A DNA stretch of 64,000 bases from Heterostelium album PN500 (lineage: Eukaryota; Evosea; Eumycetozoa; Acytosteliales; Acytosteliaceae): contig NW_008805064.1 of the NCBI RefSeq assembly GCF_000004825.1, positions 1,984,001 to 2,048,000 on the forward strand, in the 5' to 3' direction. Each line of letters begins with the position of its first letter. The stretch's first letter is position 1. Below, piece after piece: positions 47,860-58,590 of the stretch. The position numbers and the translations under genes were made by a program. The notes below the pieces were generated by a model. The model saw only the letters and a list, made by a program, of their open reading frames with translations. It did no database searches and had not been told where the DNA came from.

Positions 47860-49132
47860 TTACTTTCCGGTCTTCTTTGACTTGTTTGGGGTGGTTGGGG
47901 TAGCTTGCTTGGCGATCTTTTCAGTAGTGTTTTTCTTCTTTTCGGCTGGGGTGACGGTCTTTGGAGCAGACTCGACTGGCTTTGGTGGTTTCTCAGCCTT
48001 GGCAACTGGCTTGACGGCAACATCTTCGGTATCGTCGTCCTCCTCGTCGGACTCGGCTTGCTCACCAACCTTGGATTGTGGGGTATCCAACTCTTCCTCA
48101 TCGTCTTCACCTTCTTCATCTTCGGATGATTCTTCTTCTACCTCGGCAGCAGCGGGGGCTGGCTTCTCAGCCTTGGTTGGCTTCTTGGCAGCGGCGGTAT
48201 CCGGAGTCTTAGTGGTCTTGGTGCTTGGAACGTATTCACCTCTCAAGAAGAGCATGATTCTTTGGATGACTTCTCTCTTGGTACCACTGATCTTGATTTC
48301 CTTCTCACGGCAGAAGTCTTGCAACTCCTCCAAGTAGTAGTGTTGGAAGATGTCTTGGTAGCTGAGCTTCTTGGAGAGCTTTTGCTTGGTCTCACAGAAC
48401 TCGACGACGACTGGCTTGGCCTTCTTTGGCTTTGGAACCTTTCCTGTGAGGATGCACTTGATCAAAAAGTCTGGGGTGTTGCTGTCGGTATCCAACTTGA
48501 GGTCGGCAACCATCTTCTTCAAGGTGACAACTGGAGTGTCCCACAAGAACATTTCGAAACCAGTGTTTCTAATGTCGACTGGGAGTTGGCTGACAAAGTT
48601 CTCTGGCTTGGTGACAACATGTGGGGCAATGATGCTCTTGTATGGGTCCTTTGAGGCGAAGTTCTTAACGTAGTTGTTCAAGCTGAGGGCCAAAACCTTC
48701 TTGGTCAACTTACGGATGAGGTACATCTTATTACGCTTTGGAACTGGTTCATCATCAGTTCCCTTCTACAAATTGTTTTAATTTAATTTTTATTGAAAAA
48801 GTTAGTAAATACAATACTTTACTATTTGATTTGAGCAACTATATCTGACAATTATTTAAACACTTTACCTCTTCGAATGGTGAGTATAAAACTTCGAGTT
48901 GAGCTTGGGTCAACAAACGGAAGAGGTACTTGACACCGTATTCTTCAATCTTGGATCTGACTTGAGCCTTGACCTCGGTGATCTCAGCCTTCTCGTCTTG
49001 GTTTCTCTTCTCTACGTCTCTCTTGTTGTCGAGTGGCTCCAACTCGGACATTGGTACCTTGTCAACACCTTGCTTGACGGACTCTCTGAGAGTAGTCTTC
49101 TTGAATTTATCGATTAAATCAACCATTGACAT
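47860..49132 (-). CDS. SAP-domain nuclear protein with acidic/basic tail
   Basis: Two exons: 49132-48869 and 48765-47860; 389 residues. The N-terminal ~90 residues are charged and helical. A SAP motif lies near residues 240-275 (YYLEELQDFCREKEIKISGTKREVIQRI), the helix-extended-helix that binds AT-rich scaffold DNA. The C-terminus alternates Lys/Pro/Ala-rich stretches with acidic blocks (EEESSEDEEGEDDEEE), as in chromatin proteins. Codon use is strongly biased toward C/G-ending codons (AAG, GTC, TTC, ACC), unlike its neighbours, which suggests high expression. It could be DEK-like, but a DEK domain is not certain. Two E2F-type sites sit 177 and 237 bp upstream of the start. Confidence 0.85.
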
Positions 49133-49308
49133 CTTGTTTTGTTTTGTGTTTGTAGTATATAAAAATAAATTGATATTTATTTAAAAAGCTATATAGAAAA
49201 GGTTAGTATATATATATAAATATGTTTATATAATTAAGGATTTAATGATTAAATATATTGCAAAAGATTAGAGATTGCTTTTTAAATGGAAAATGATTGG
49301 TATGGGTG

Positions 49309-49320
49309 GCGCCAAAATCA
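49309..49320 (-). promoter_or_regulatory. E2F-type site, copy 1
   Basis: GCGCCAAAATCA; its reverse complement contains TTTGGCGC, a perfect match to the E2F/DP consensus TTTSSCGC. It is 177 bp upstream of the SAP-gene ATG at 49132. The 12-bp string recurs exactly at 49369. Confidence 0.65.
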
Positions 49321-49368
49321 AAAATAAAAATTACCTCCAAAATTTGAAATTGAATATTCACAGTGTTA

Positions 49369-49380
49369 GCGCCAAAATCA
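49369..49380 (-). promoter_or_regulatory. E2F-type site, copy 2
   Basis: Identical 12-bp string to the site at 49309, exactly 60 bp further from the SAP-gene start (about six helical turns). The shared phase suggests cooperative binding; this is inference. Confidence 0.65.
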
Positions 49381-49903
49381 CATAGAAATAAAATCAAAAA
49401 TATCTGCTCCCTCAGATGATTGGAGATAATACTCGCTTTGGAACAAGGGAGAGAACCCACACAATCAACTTAATATTACCTGGTTCACATCATAAAATTT
49501 TAAATGGTAATTTATTGGAATTTGATGATTTAAAATTTTTTGATAATCTAGCCTGTATGGTTCAAAATTATTGAAATCAAATAAGTTATATTTTGTTAAG
49601 AAAAGATGTTCATTCACACACTATGTTTTAATTAAACATTCATTCAAATCTAAGAATTAACATTTAAATTATTAATTATTTGATTGTATTATTTTATAAG
49701 AATTTTATCACTTTTTTTTGTTATGATAAAAAAATCAGAAAAAATATGAAAGGTGGAGGTGACACCAAAAAAAAACATGAAAACATTAAAATCGATCGAT
49801 TTTTGATTTGTTTTGCAAAAAGTCAAAGATTATATATCGGAAGTTTTAATATATAGATTAAATACATATAATATATTTATATAAATATAAATAAAGTTAA
49901 TTT

Positions 49904-50029
49904 ATGAATTATCATAATAGTAATAATAAATTAAATAAGCATCAATCATCATTTTGTTCAAATAGTAGTATTCATTGTAAAGAGTTGATTAACAATTGTA
50001 AAGGCAGTTCACTTTTACTGGGGTCTTAG
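49904..50029 (+). other. 41-codon upstream ORF, possible small peptide
   Basis: An ATG ORF begins MNYHNSNNKLNKHQSSF and ends in GSSLLLGS, with three Cys. It finishes 82 bp before the tRNase Z start. It is either a regulatory uORF or an independent tiny gene. Composition is not clearly coding, and there is no signal peptide. Confidence 0.25.
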
Positions 50030-50111
50030 AGAAAAACAAAAAAAAATAGTTACAATTAAAAAAAAAACAAAGATATTTAGAAGGTTTTTAGTAAAAAAAA
50101 TAATAGTTTCA

Positions 50112-52859
50112 ATGAAAGCAGGTGTAAAAGTAATGTCAAATGGTGGTGGCTATACCAATCCTTCAGTGATGATATGGACACCGACCGATAAGAAATACAG
50201 TTTCAATCTTGGCAATGGAATACACCGTCAGACGATGACACTCAGTACCAAGGTTTACGATGCCAACACTGTGTTTCTCACACACATCGATCCCTCGACA
50301 ATGGCTGATTTTCCTAACTATCTCCTCAGAAATCGTTATGATTTCGCGGTGGTCGGACCGGTAAATACCACCCAAGCGATACTCGCTCATCGTTACTACG
50401 TCGGACGTAGAAACAAAACGATTAACGTCACTGAATGTACCAATGACATTGTGTTGTCCGATGGTTATCTAACTGTCTATCCAGTTGTAATCGAGCCTGC
50501 AACAGTTAGCATCAACAACAATTGTGGTGACGTCGACCAATCAATGGAATTGGAAAGAGTTAAGCTTCCATTTATTCATGCTTTTAACAAGCCATTGACA
50601 GATAACTCTACATTCAAGGCTGCTTTGTCGATGGAGATGAAATCTTTCTACGATTGGACAGTGTTGCGTGGTGGTCTGTTGCATTTCGGCAGTGGTCATC
50701 CAACGATCACCACAGAGGAGATTGAAAAGTATATGATTTACAAAATGATGAAGATAACTGACAATCTGGTCGGTGATTTCAAAGCTTATCGACCAGAGAA
50801 TTACAAGCAAATCAAAGAGTATATCAGAGATCCTTTCAAGTTTCACGAGGTCGCCCCTGATACCGAGGAGTTTTGGGCGTTGGAATCCAGGCATTTCCGA
50901 TTGATTACAAGAGTTTCCAATTTGTGTAATCTGACTCCAGAGGTGAAGAAAAAGATTGTTCAGGAGCGTGGAAAGGTGTTTACAACCGATAAACACTACG
51001 GACCGATTCGTTCGCAAACTCACAGTTTCCTGGACGTGAAGCGCGACGCCGCCACCGGAATGGGTGAGGTCGTTTGCTATGTCTGTCACTTGCCCGATAT
51101 CATAGGAAAGTTTGACAACAAGAAAGCCGATGAGCTTGGTGTTGTCGGTCCACTCAGATCCAAGTTGTGCAAGGGTGAATCGATTGTCAATGCCAAAGGT
51201 GTAACCGTGCATCCAAGTGATGTGCTGTCGCCTAGTACTGTTGGTCCTGTTATTATGGTTCTGGCATGTCCATCAATTCACTATCTCGATAGCTTGATAT
51301 CGAATCCGACTCTATTGAAGTACAGCGCAAGTGAAAACAGTGGTTGCATTGTTCATATGATTCCAGAGTCACTGGCTGCCACACCTCAATATTGTGCGTT
51401 TATCGCCAAATTCTCGAGCAACTGGCAACATTTGGTTTTGAATGAAAGTTGCTCCTACAATGAACTGCTCGTCAAGTCCGCTCAAATGACCAACGGTTTG
51501 AATAAAGTTGCACCGAACTACTTCCCAGCGCTGTCGCCACTCTGTCCTGCCAAGCCACTTCCAGAGCAACTGGCGTCACTCTCCAATGTCCACAGAGGAA
51601 GATACCAACAATGTGTCGTATTGAATCCACTGCCAGCCAATAAATGCCCTCTTATTGACAACAGTAAATGCACTGAAGATGTAGATTTGGATTTCTCATT
51701 CGAAGTACAATCTCCAAGAAATGGTTCTGTCACTGAGCTCACACCATTCGAACAGAAAACTGAATCAATGCTTGATTCTCTCACCGAAGAAGATATGGAA
51801 ATGGTTTTCTTTGGTACAGGTTGTTCACAAGCATCTGAGTTTAGAGATGGTATGTAAATAACAATGATGCTTTTATTTTAAAGAACAAATTACATTTATT
51901 AATTGTTATTTTTTTTCTTTTTATTAGAATCATGTATTTATTTAGATTTGTTTGAAAAAGGTGGTATTATGTTGGATGTAGGTGGTGGAAGTTACTCTCA
52001 AATGTACAGAAAATATGGTCCTGAATTGGTTAAAAAGGTAAGTGGAATGGATGAATCATACAAGTTTAATATATCTAACACCTCTTATTATTATTTATAA
52101 TATTAGAAACTTTCCAAGTTGAAATTTGTTTATTTATCACATTTACATACGGATCATCATCAAGGTTTATTCAAGATTGTGGAGATGCGACATCGTGCAA
52201 TGGAGGAGTTGTGCATTCCAGAGGATCAAAGAACTCTTTGCATTCTGACACCACCCAACGGAAATTTCTATATGAAGGATATCGAGCTGTCCCTCACCCT
52301 CGGTAAGAATATGTGGAAGTATCTCGAGTTTTACGATTCCAACAATTTCGACAACTCCAACAATCAACGAATGCTAAAGTTCCTTGATGACCAAATGCTG
52401 CTCAACGTTGTGCAAACCATTCCTGTGGTCCACAATTTTGCTGCCACCGGTATCGTTATCAAGAGCAGACAAGGCTGGTCTGTAGGTTACTCTGGTGACA
52501 CTGCATTCTGTGAACGTCTTGCAACTCTTCCGGTCTGTCAAGATCTCACTGTTCTGATTCACGAAGCTACGTTCCAAGATCACCAACCGGAGCTCGCCAA
52601 GAAAAAGAGTCACTCTACTTTCTCGGATGCAGTCAAGACTGCCAAGCAATCCAATGCCTACACAACTATACTCACTCATTTCAGCCAACGTTATCCAAGA
52701 CTCGATACTTTGGTATCAAATTCCGATCACACTAAAGTTGCACTTGCATTCGACTTTATGTCCATCAATCTAAAGAATCTCGTTGGATTACCGAAAGCAC
52801 TTGCTTCACTCAAGATTGATCCAAATGATGATGAGGAAATGGAAGTTGGTTTTGAGTAG
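50112..52859 (+). CDS. elac2: tRNase Z, long form (ELAC2-like)
   Basis: Three exons: 50112-51849, 51928-52037 and 52107-52859; 866 residues (human ELAC2 is 826). The long form is two fused metallo-beta-lactamase-like halves, of which only the C-terminal half is catalytic. The zinc motif HxHxDHH is intact (LSHLHTDHHQ, about residues 628-634). Downstream ligand motifs are also present (VGYSGDTAF, LIHEATFQD, LTHFSQRYP). The degenerate N-terminal half (FLTHIDPSTMADFPNYL) keeps the fold but not the motif, as usual. The enzyme removes 3' trailers from tRNA precursors in the nucleus and mitochondria. No clear mitochondrial presequence is visible, so an upstream in-frame exon cannot be excluded. Confidence 0.95.
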
Positions 52860-53223
52860 ATCAAAAACATAACAATAAAAATCAACTTTTAATAATGGCA
52901 TTAACCCAAACAGTTTAAATCACACGCACTTCGAAGGTGGGTTGGTCGAATGACCACCAAAATATAATCGTGAATTTAATATGGTTGAATTTTTTTTATT
53001 TTTTTTATATTAACTTTTACTTTGTTTTATTACTTTTAGTTTTACTATTTAATAGTATTTATCATTGAATGGAATTAAACAACTCTAAAAATTTTTTGGT
53101 GGTTTATTTTTACCCCAAGTTTATCAGCTTTGAATTTAATTCCCAAAATGATCAAAATTCACATTCTTAATTTTTTATGTTGTATTAACAATAGTTTAAT
53201 AGATAGTCAAAGTAGAGTTAAAG
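52860..53223. other. Intergenic region
   Basis: About 360 bp of AT-rich DNA between tRNase Z and the first GNAT gene, with T-runs (52990-53009). Nothing else was seen. Confidence 0.5.
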
Positions 53224-54217
53224 ATGGTATCAAATTTAGATTTAAAGAATAAATTTGTTTTTAAAACATTAGGTGATGTAGATTTTGAAACAATTATTTA
53301 TGTTTGTTTCAAAAAGTCTTTTTTTGACTATAATGTCAATTTCCAAGCACTTGACTCAAAGTACTTTGAAAATAGATGGAGAGTTGGTATGGCTGATTAC
53401 AAGGCATCTGTAGGATCATTCAATATCGAAACAAATGAATTGGTAGGAATTGTTATATGGGGTATTGATTATGATAAAAATGGGCAAAGAGTTGCATATA
53501 ACATTACAACAGGTAATGATAGATATTTTTTATTACCAATCTTTTTAAATAACAATTATTAACTATTCTTTTTTTTTTTAAATAATAGGAGTTATGCCAG
53601 AGTATCGTAGAATTGGATTAGCATATGGAATGATTCAATATTCAATCAATATGCTAAAGAATCAACCTTATAAATTAGATAAACTATCTTTGGAAGTCAT
53701 TACAGCCAATGAGCGAGCTGTCAAGTGCTATGAGAAATGTGGATTCAAAATTGATAGAAATCTGGTGATCTACTCAGGAATACTAACAGCTATAGAACAA
53801 AAACCAGAAGATCAAATGAGTTCTGGTAATAAAGTGTTGGTATTAAAAGGAAAAGATATTTCAATTGAAAAACTCTCACCAAAACCATTATGTGAAAGTC
53901 CATGGGAATTCCAAGCCAAATGTTTGATGACAGACCTTGAAAATCTCGAGTGTTGGTCGTTGATCGATGAAAACACAGAAGGTAAAGAGCCTGGTAGAAC
54001 CTATCTTTTAATATATGGACCAAGAAATTTTGTTGAATATGCTCATTTCGAATCAGTGGAAAAAGGAATTACACTAATGAACCAACTTTCATTAAAGTAT
54101 CAAAATATTATGTCTTTGATTCAAGAGGAAGAAGAAATTGTCATATCTGTCTTCAAACATTTCAATCTTGCTATCAAACTACATGAATACGAAATGTCCA
54201 GACCAATCGATCTTTAA
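53224..54217 (+). CDS. GNAT-family N-acetyltransferase, copy 1
   Basis: Two exons: 53224-53512 and 53589-54217; 305 residues. The GNAT acetyl-CoA loop is R/Q-x-x-G-x-G/A: here RRIGLAYG, after VMPEY. The strand LSLEVITANERAVKCYEKCGF matches the usual NxxAxxxYxxxGF motif of GNAT proteins. A C-terminal ~110-residue extension follows the fold. The substrate is unknown. The gene is a tandem duplicate of the downstream gene. The intron uses GTAATG and an AATAATAG acceptor. Confidence 0.85.
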
Positions 54218-54931
54218 AAAACTAAACAAAATTTTTCACTATAATTAATAATAAAATTTTAAAATGTTGTTTTAGAATTTCAAAAGAATCTAAATAACTA
54301 GTTATTCAAAAATATAATGTTGAATTCTTCTTTAAAGATTTATTCTGTTAAGAAACAGAAAAAAAAGTTAATTTTGTGCTTTTAATTGTTTTTTTAGAAA
54401 AATTTAACAAATGAACAACCCTCCCCAAAAATGAAAAAATTTTGCATAGATTTTGCAAAAATAATGCGAGAATACTAAAAAAGCTGTGAAAAAAGAAACC
54501 CAACCTATAAAATGAAATAAAACATGACAATATAGAAAATATGATAAATAGTAATACACGATATATATCTATTAGATCTTTAAATGACACTAAAAATATT
54601 AAATTAATTGTGTAATTTCATTTTATAGGGGAGGATAAAATCTATTAAATGAATTTTTAAAAAAATTATAAATATATATATATCAGTTAAATTTTCCTCT
54701 AATTTTGAATCTTTATATTGATTACGTTTCACTTTAATTTCACTAAGTATATTAGTGACTTCAATACTCTGGCTATTCATTTTTAATGAGGCACCCTTTA
54801 ACCCAAAAAAAAAAAGTTTATTTAACCAAAAAAAAAATATAATTTATTCCATCCTTTAGTTCAAAAAATTTTTCATCTTCTTTTTGTTATTAATAATATC
54901 TTTTTTATAAATAGAGAAATACATAAAATAG
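54218..54931. other. Spacer between the tandem GNAT genes
   Basis: About 710 bp of AT-rich DNA. A minus-strand open frame at 54348-54590 has no ATG start and is not a gene. No other feature was seen. Confidence 0.5.
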
Positions 54932-55967
54932 ATGGAAAGAATTTTAGATATAAAGAAAAAATTTGTATATAAAACATTAGGTGATGTGGATTTTGATACT
55001 ATTTGTGTTTGTTTCAAAAAAGCTTTTATTGACTATAATGTCAATTTCCAAGCACTTGACTCAAAGTATTTCGAAAATAGATGGAGAGTTGGGATGACAG
55101 ATTACAAGGCATCTGTAGGATCATTCAAAATTGAAACTAATGAATTGGTAGGAATTAGTTTATGGGGCGTTGATTATAATAAAAATGGAGAAAGAGCAGC
55201 ATATAACCTTATTTCAGGTCATGATAGATATTTTTTCTAATCTTTATTCAACAATTAATATCTTGTTTTTTTAAAAAAAAGGAGTTCTTCCAGAGTATCG
55301 TAGATTTGGATTTGGAGAGGGAATGATGGAATATTCAATTAATCTACTAAAGAATGAACCATTCAAAATAGATAAGTTGGGATTGGAGGTAGTTAGTACG
55401 AATGAAAGAGCTGTTAAGATCATTGAAAAATTTGGATTCAAAATAGATAGAAATCTAGTAGTTTACTCAGGAACTTTAAAAGCTATTAAGCCAAAGCGGG
55501 ATCATCAAATCGTTTCAAGAGGTAATAAAGTTTTAGTATTAAAAGGAAAAGAGATTTTAATTGACAAACTCTCACCAAAACCATTATGTGAAAGTCCTTG
55601 GGAATATCAAACAAAGTTATTAATCACTGACCCAGAAAATCTCGAGTGTTGGTCGTTGATCGATGAAAACACAGAAAGTAAAGAGCCTGGTAGTACCTAT
55701 CTTTTAATATATGGACCAAGAAATTTTGTTGAATATGCTCATTTCGAATCAGTGGAAAAAGGAATTACACTAATGAACCAACTTTCATTAAAGTATCAAA
55801 ATATTATATCTTTTCTCCAAGAGGAAGAAGAAATTGTCATCTCTGTCTTCAAACATTTCAATCTTACTCTCAAATTTCAAGAATTCGAAATGTCCAGACC
55901 AATAGATCTTGGAATAAAACAAAACAAAATCTTTAATTTCAATGATAGAATATATTCTAAATTATAA
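54932..55967 (+). CDS. GNAT-family N-acetyltransferase, copy 2
   Basis: Two exons: 54932-55217 and 55282-55967; 323 residues. It is a paralog of the preceding gene: the N-terminus is close, the middle is diverged, and 172 bp of the 3' part is nearly identical. The acetyl-CoA loop is RRFGFGEG. In the second motif CYEKCGF has become IIEKFGF, so the usual Tyr and both Cys are lost, which may alter catalysis. The intron is odd: donor GTCATG instead of GTAAGT/GTAATG, and an A-rich acceptor (TTAAAAAAAAG). If it is not spliced, the frame stops early. The C-terminus is longer than in copy 1. Confidence 0.75.
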
Positions 55968-56261
55968 GAAAATAGTAGTTTATTGTTATCAATAAAAAGA
56001 TTAGTCAAATCTTTAAAATTTAAATATATTCAACCTCTAAATAAACTATTACATATGACAAGTTACAAAAATATAATAAATAAATCTTTAAAATTCTTCT
56101 TGCTTCTATAGATTTATTGATATTCCCCAATCAAAAAGAAGAAGTAAAGTGGTAGGAATAAAATTTAATATTTAAGTTCATTTTTTTTTATGTGTTTATT
56201 ATTACTTTTAAATGAAATTGATAAATTAATTACATTCCAATTTAATATCAATTCTTTAAAG
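55968..56261. other. Short intergenic region
   Basis: About 290 bp of AT-rich DNA, possibly the promoter of the small secreted protein. Nothing specific was seen. Confidence 0.4.
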
Positions 56262-56663
56262 ATGTTAAACAAGTTCAATAACAAAAGTATTATTATTTTA
56301 GTTTTTCTTTTCTTATTTTGCAGTATCTACTATGTTGACTGTGTGTATTGTGCTGAACAAGAGGAACAACAATGCAATACCTATTACACAATTAAAATGA
56401 CAAAACTAAACGTCAATGCAATTGTAAGGGGAGAGATAAGAGGAACCGCTTGTTTAGTTCAGCTACCTAAATATCCACCAACCGTTGTCTACCGTTTCGA
56501 CAATGCTCAATTCACGGATATCGATGAAAGTTGGGTTGGCCAGAGAATTCCTGTTCAAATCGAGGTGTATTCCTACAACACCAAAGTAAAGAGTGAAAGT
56601 GTTGTCATTACATTAAGTTCACTTAATAAAATTACAGATCTTCAAGTTGATTACTATGCATAA
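56262..56663 (+). CDS. Small secreted protein
   Basis: Single exon, 133 residues if translation starts at the ATG at 56262 (MLNKFNNKSIIILVFLFLFC). That ATG is preferred over the upstream one because it is followed directly by a signal peptide. The mature ~100 residues are beta-rich (TYYTIKMTKLNVNAIVRGEI, VYRFDNAQF, IPVQIEVYSYNTKV) and contain few Cys. Family unknown; secretion is inferred. Confidence 0.7.
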   Translation: MLNKFNNKSIIILVFLFLFCSIYYVDCVYCAEQEEQQCNTYYTIKMTKLNVNAIVRGEIRGTACLVQLPKYPPTVVYRFDNAQFTDIDESWVGQRIPVQIEVYSYNTKVKSESVVITLSSLNKITDLQVDYYA

Positions 56664-57790
56664 AATCAAAAAAAAAATTCAAAAGAATTTTCAAAAAAAT
56701 AAACTAATCACCGACAAAAAAAAAAAAAAAATCATTTTTAAAAATAAATTTGTTGTTATTGGTTGAAAAACTGTTTGTTTGTTCGCAACGGTTGCTAAAT
56801 TTAAACTTTCTCAGAGAACCATTTTATTAATGTATTATTATTGATTATTTAAAATAAAAATATATAATCTAAATAAGATAGAAGAAGGAGTATTAATTTA
56901 AAAGTAAAAAAGTACATTTGAACTTAAAAGAAGAATCCAATATTAACTAGAATTGATTGATTTTCAAAAAAGAAAGGTATTTATTCATTCATTCATTCAT
57001 TCACTCATTCTTTAATTACTATCATTCTATTGCTGTTGCTGTTTTGATTCTCATTCATAAGACAATTGTTGCTGCGGCTGTGCTGTTGTTATAGAGATAA
57101 ATTCATATATCCATAATTATAAGAGATCGATTGCATTCAGTTCCTTTTTTAAAAAAAAAAAAAACATTCATTTTTTTGTTTTTTTTTTTTTTTTAATTTT
57201 TTTTTGGTTTATTTTTGTTTGAAAACCAGGTTGTGACCCGACACAAAACCTCCAACAAAACTTTGGTGAAAAGTGTGCAAAAAATTAGTTAATAACTTTC
57301 ACTCTCACCCTCACACCATTAACACAATTCAAACATTATAATTTACACTATCAGAAAATATTTTGTTTACAGGGTGACAAGATAGACAGATTTTTTTATT
57401 ATATATTATTGTTATTTATCAACGATTATTCGTACTTATTGTGTTTAATCATCAATCATCATACAAATACAAACAATAAATATATATAGTAAATATAATA
57501 TTTTATTAATTTATTACAAATAATAAGAATATATAATTTATATATTTTATAAAATCTTATAGATTTCTATAAATATTATTTATATATTTAAGAATAATTT
57601 TTAATAACTAATAAATCTAATCTACTTTCAGATTTCTATCAATTTAAGATTCTTTTTAGTTTAAATAGTAATAATAATCATAATCAGTTATCAATAGAAA
57701 AGAATAGAATAGATAGGATAGTAGTAGTAGTAGTATGTTAGTTTGTTTGATTGGTATGAGATTGCGTACATTATAGTAGAACTTGGTTCC
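56664..57790. other. Long upstream region of the flippase gene
   Basis: About 1.13 kb. It contains an ATTC tetramer run at 56983-57007, T/A homopolymers (57177-57206), a CA-rich stretch (57299-57327) and an ATAG/TAG-rich patch near 57700-57735. No protein gene was seen. It may hold a 5' UTR exon. Confidence 0.45.
56983..57007. repeat. (ATTC)n tetramer run
   Basis: Five to six CATT units visible directly, in non-coding DNA upstream of the flippase gene. Confidence 0.8.
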
Positions 57791-58557
57791 ATGTCATTCA
57801 ATAACAGTAGCAATAGTGTACCGCATGAAAGATCATATCTTTTGAATTCAAATTCATCGACTTCCAACTCTGCGATTTCAACTTCATTCGATAATATCAG
57901 TAATCATCATCACCTTTTGCATAGCAGTGGTAATAATATAGCTATATCTTTATCAAATAGTGGAAGTAATATAAATAACAACAATAACAATCCAACAACA
58001 TTAATATCATCACCTATTATTTTATCACATAAAATGGATAGTATTAATAATATTAATAATAATAGTAATAGTAATAGTAATAATAGTGGTAATGGTAATA
58101 GTATAAGTAATAATAGTGGTAATGGTAATAGTATAAGTAATAATAGTAATATTCAATTTAATACATATAATACATTTTCAGAGAATGGTGCTGGTGGTGT
58201 GACATCTCCCTATGGCCTATCGAACAGTTCGAATCCACTGATGGTTGGAGTCGGCTATGAGAATAACGATGAGGAACAGATTCACGAAGATGACTACGAT
58301 GGCGATGAGAACAATGCCATATTGACAGCAGGTTCACTATCGAGCAGCAGCAACAACATTCTCTCAAAAAGAAACAAGAAACTAGAGAAGCAACAACTAC
58401 TGATGACTCCACCCGCCGATTTAGATCATCACAATAATCATCATCATCATATAAGTGGATCACCAAAACCAAGAGTAACATTAAATCAATTACAACAACA
58501 AAATAAGAAACAGCAGAATGGAAATAATAGTTTAAATAATAGTAGTAATAATAATAA

Positions 58558-58590
<33 letters not shown>

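Larger units (their letters stand above)
49133..50111. other. Divergent intergenic region (SAP gene / tRNase Z)
   Basis: About 980 bp. It contains the two E2F-type sites (49309-49316 and 49369-49376) on the SAP-gene side and a 41-codon ORF at 49904-50029 on the tRNase Z side. The rest is AT-rich. Confidence 0.55.

Noticed and set aside
54348-54590. Minus-strand hydrophobic open frame
   Set aside because: No ATG start; AT-rich DNA often yields hydrophobic Phe/Leu/Ile frames.
57743-57790. In-frame extension of the flippase upstream of 57791
   Set aside because: Contains no ATG. The ATG at 57791 is the first in frame.
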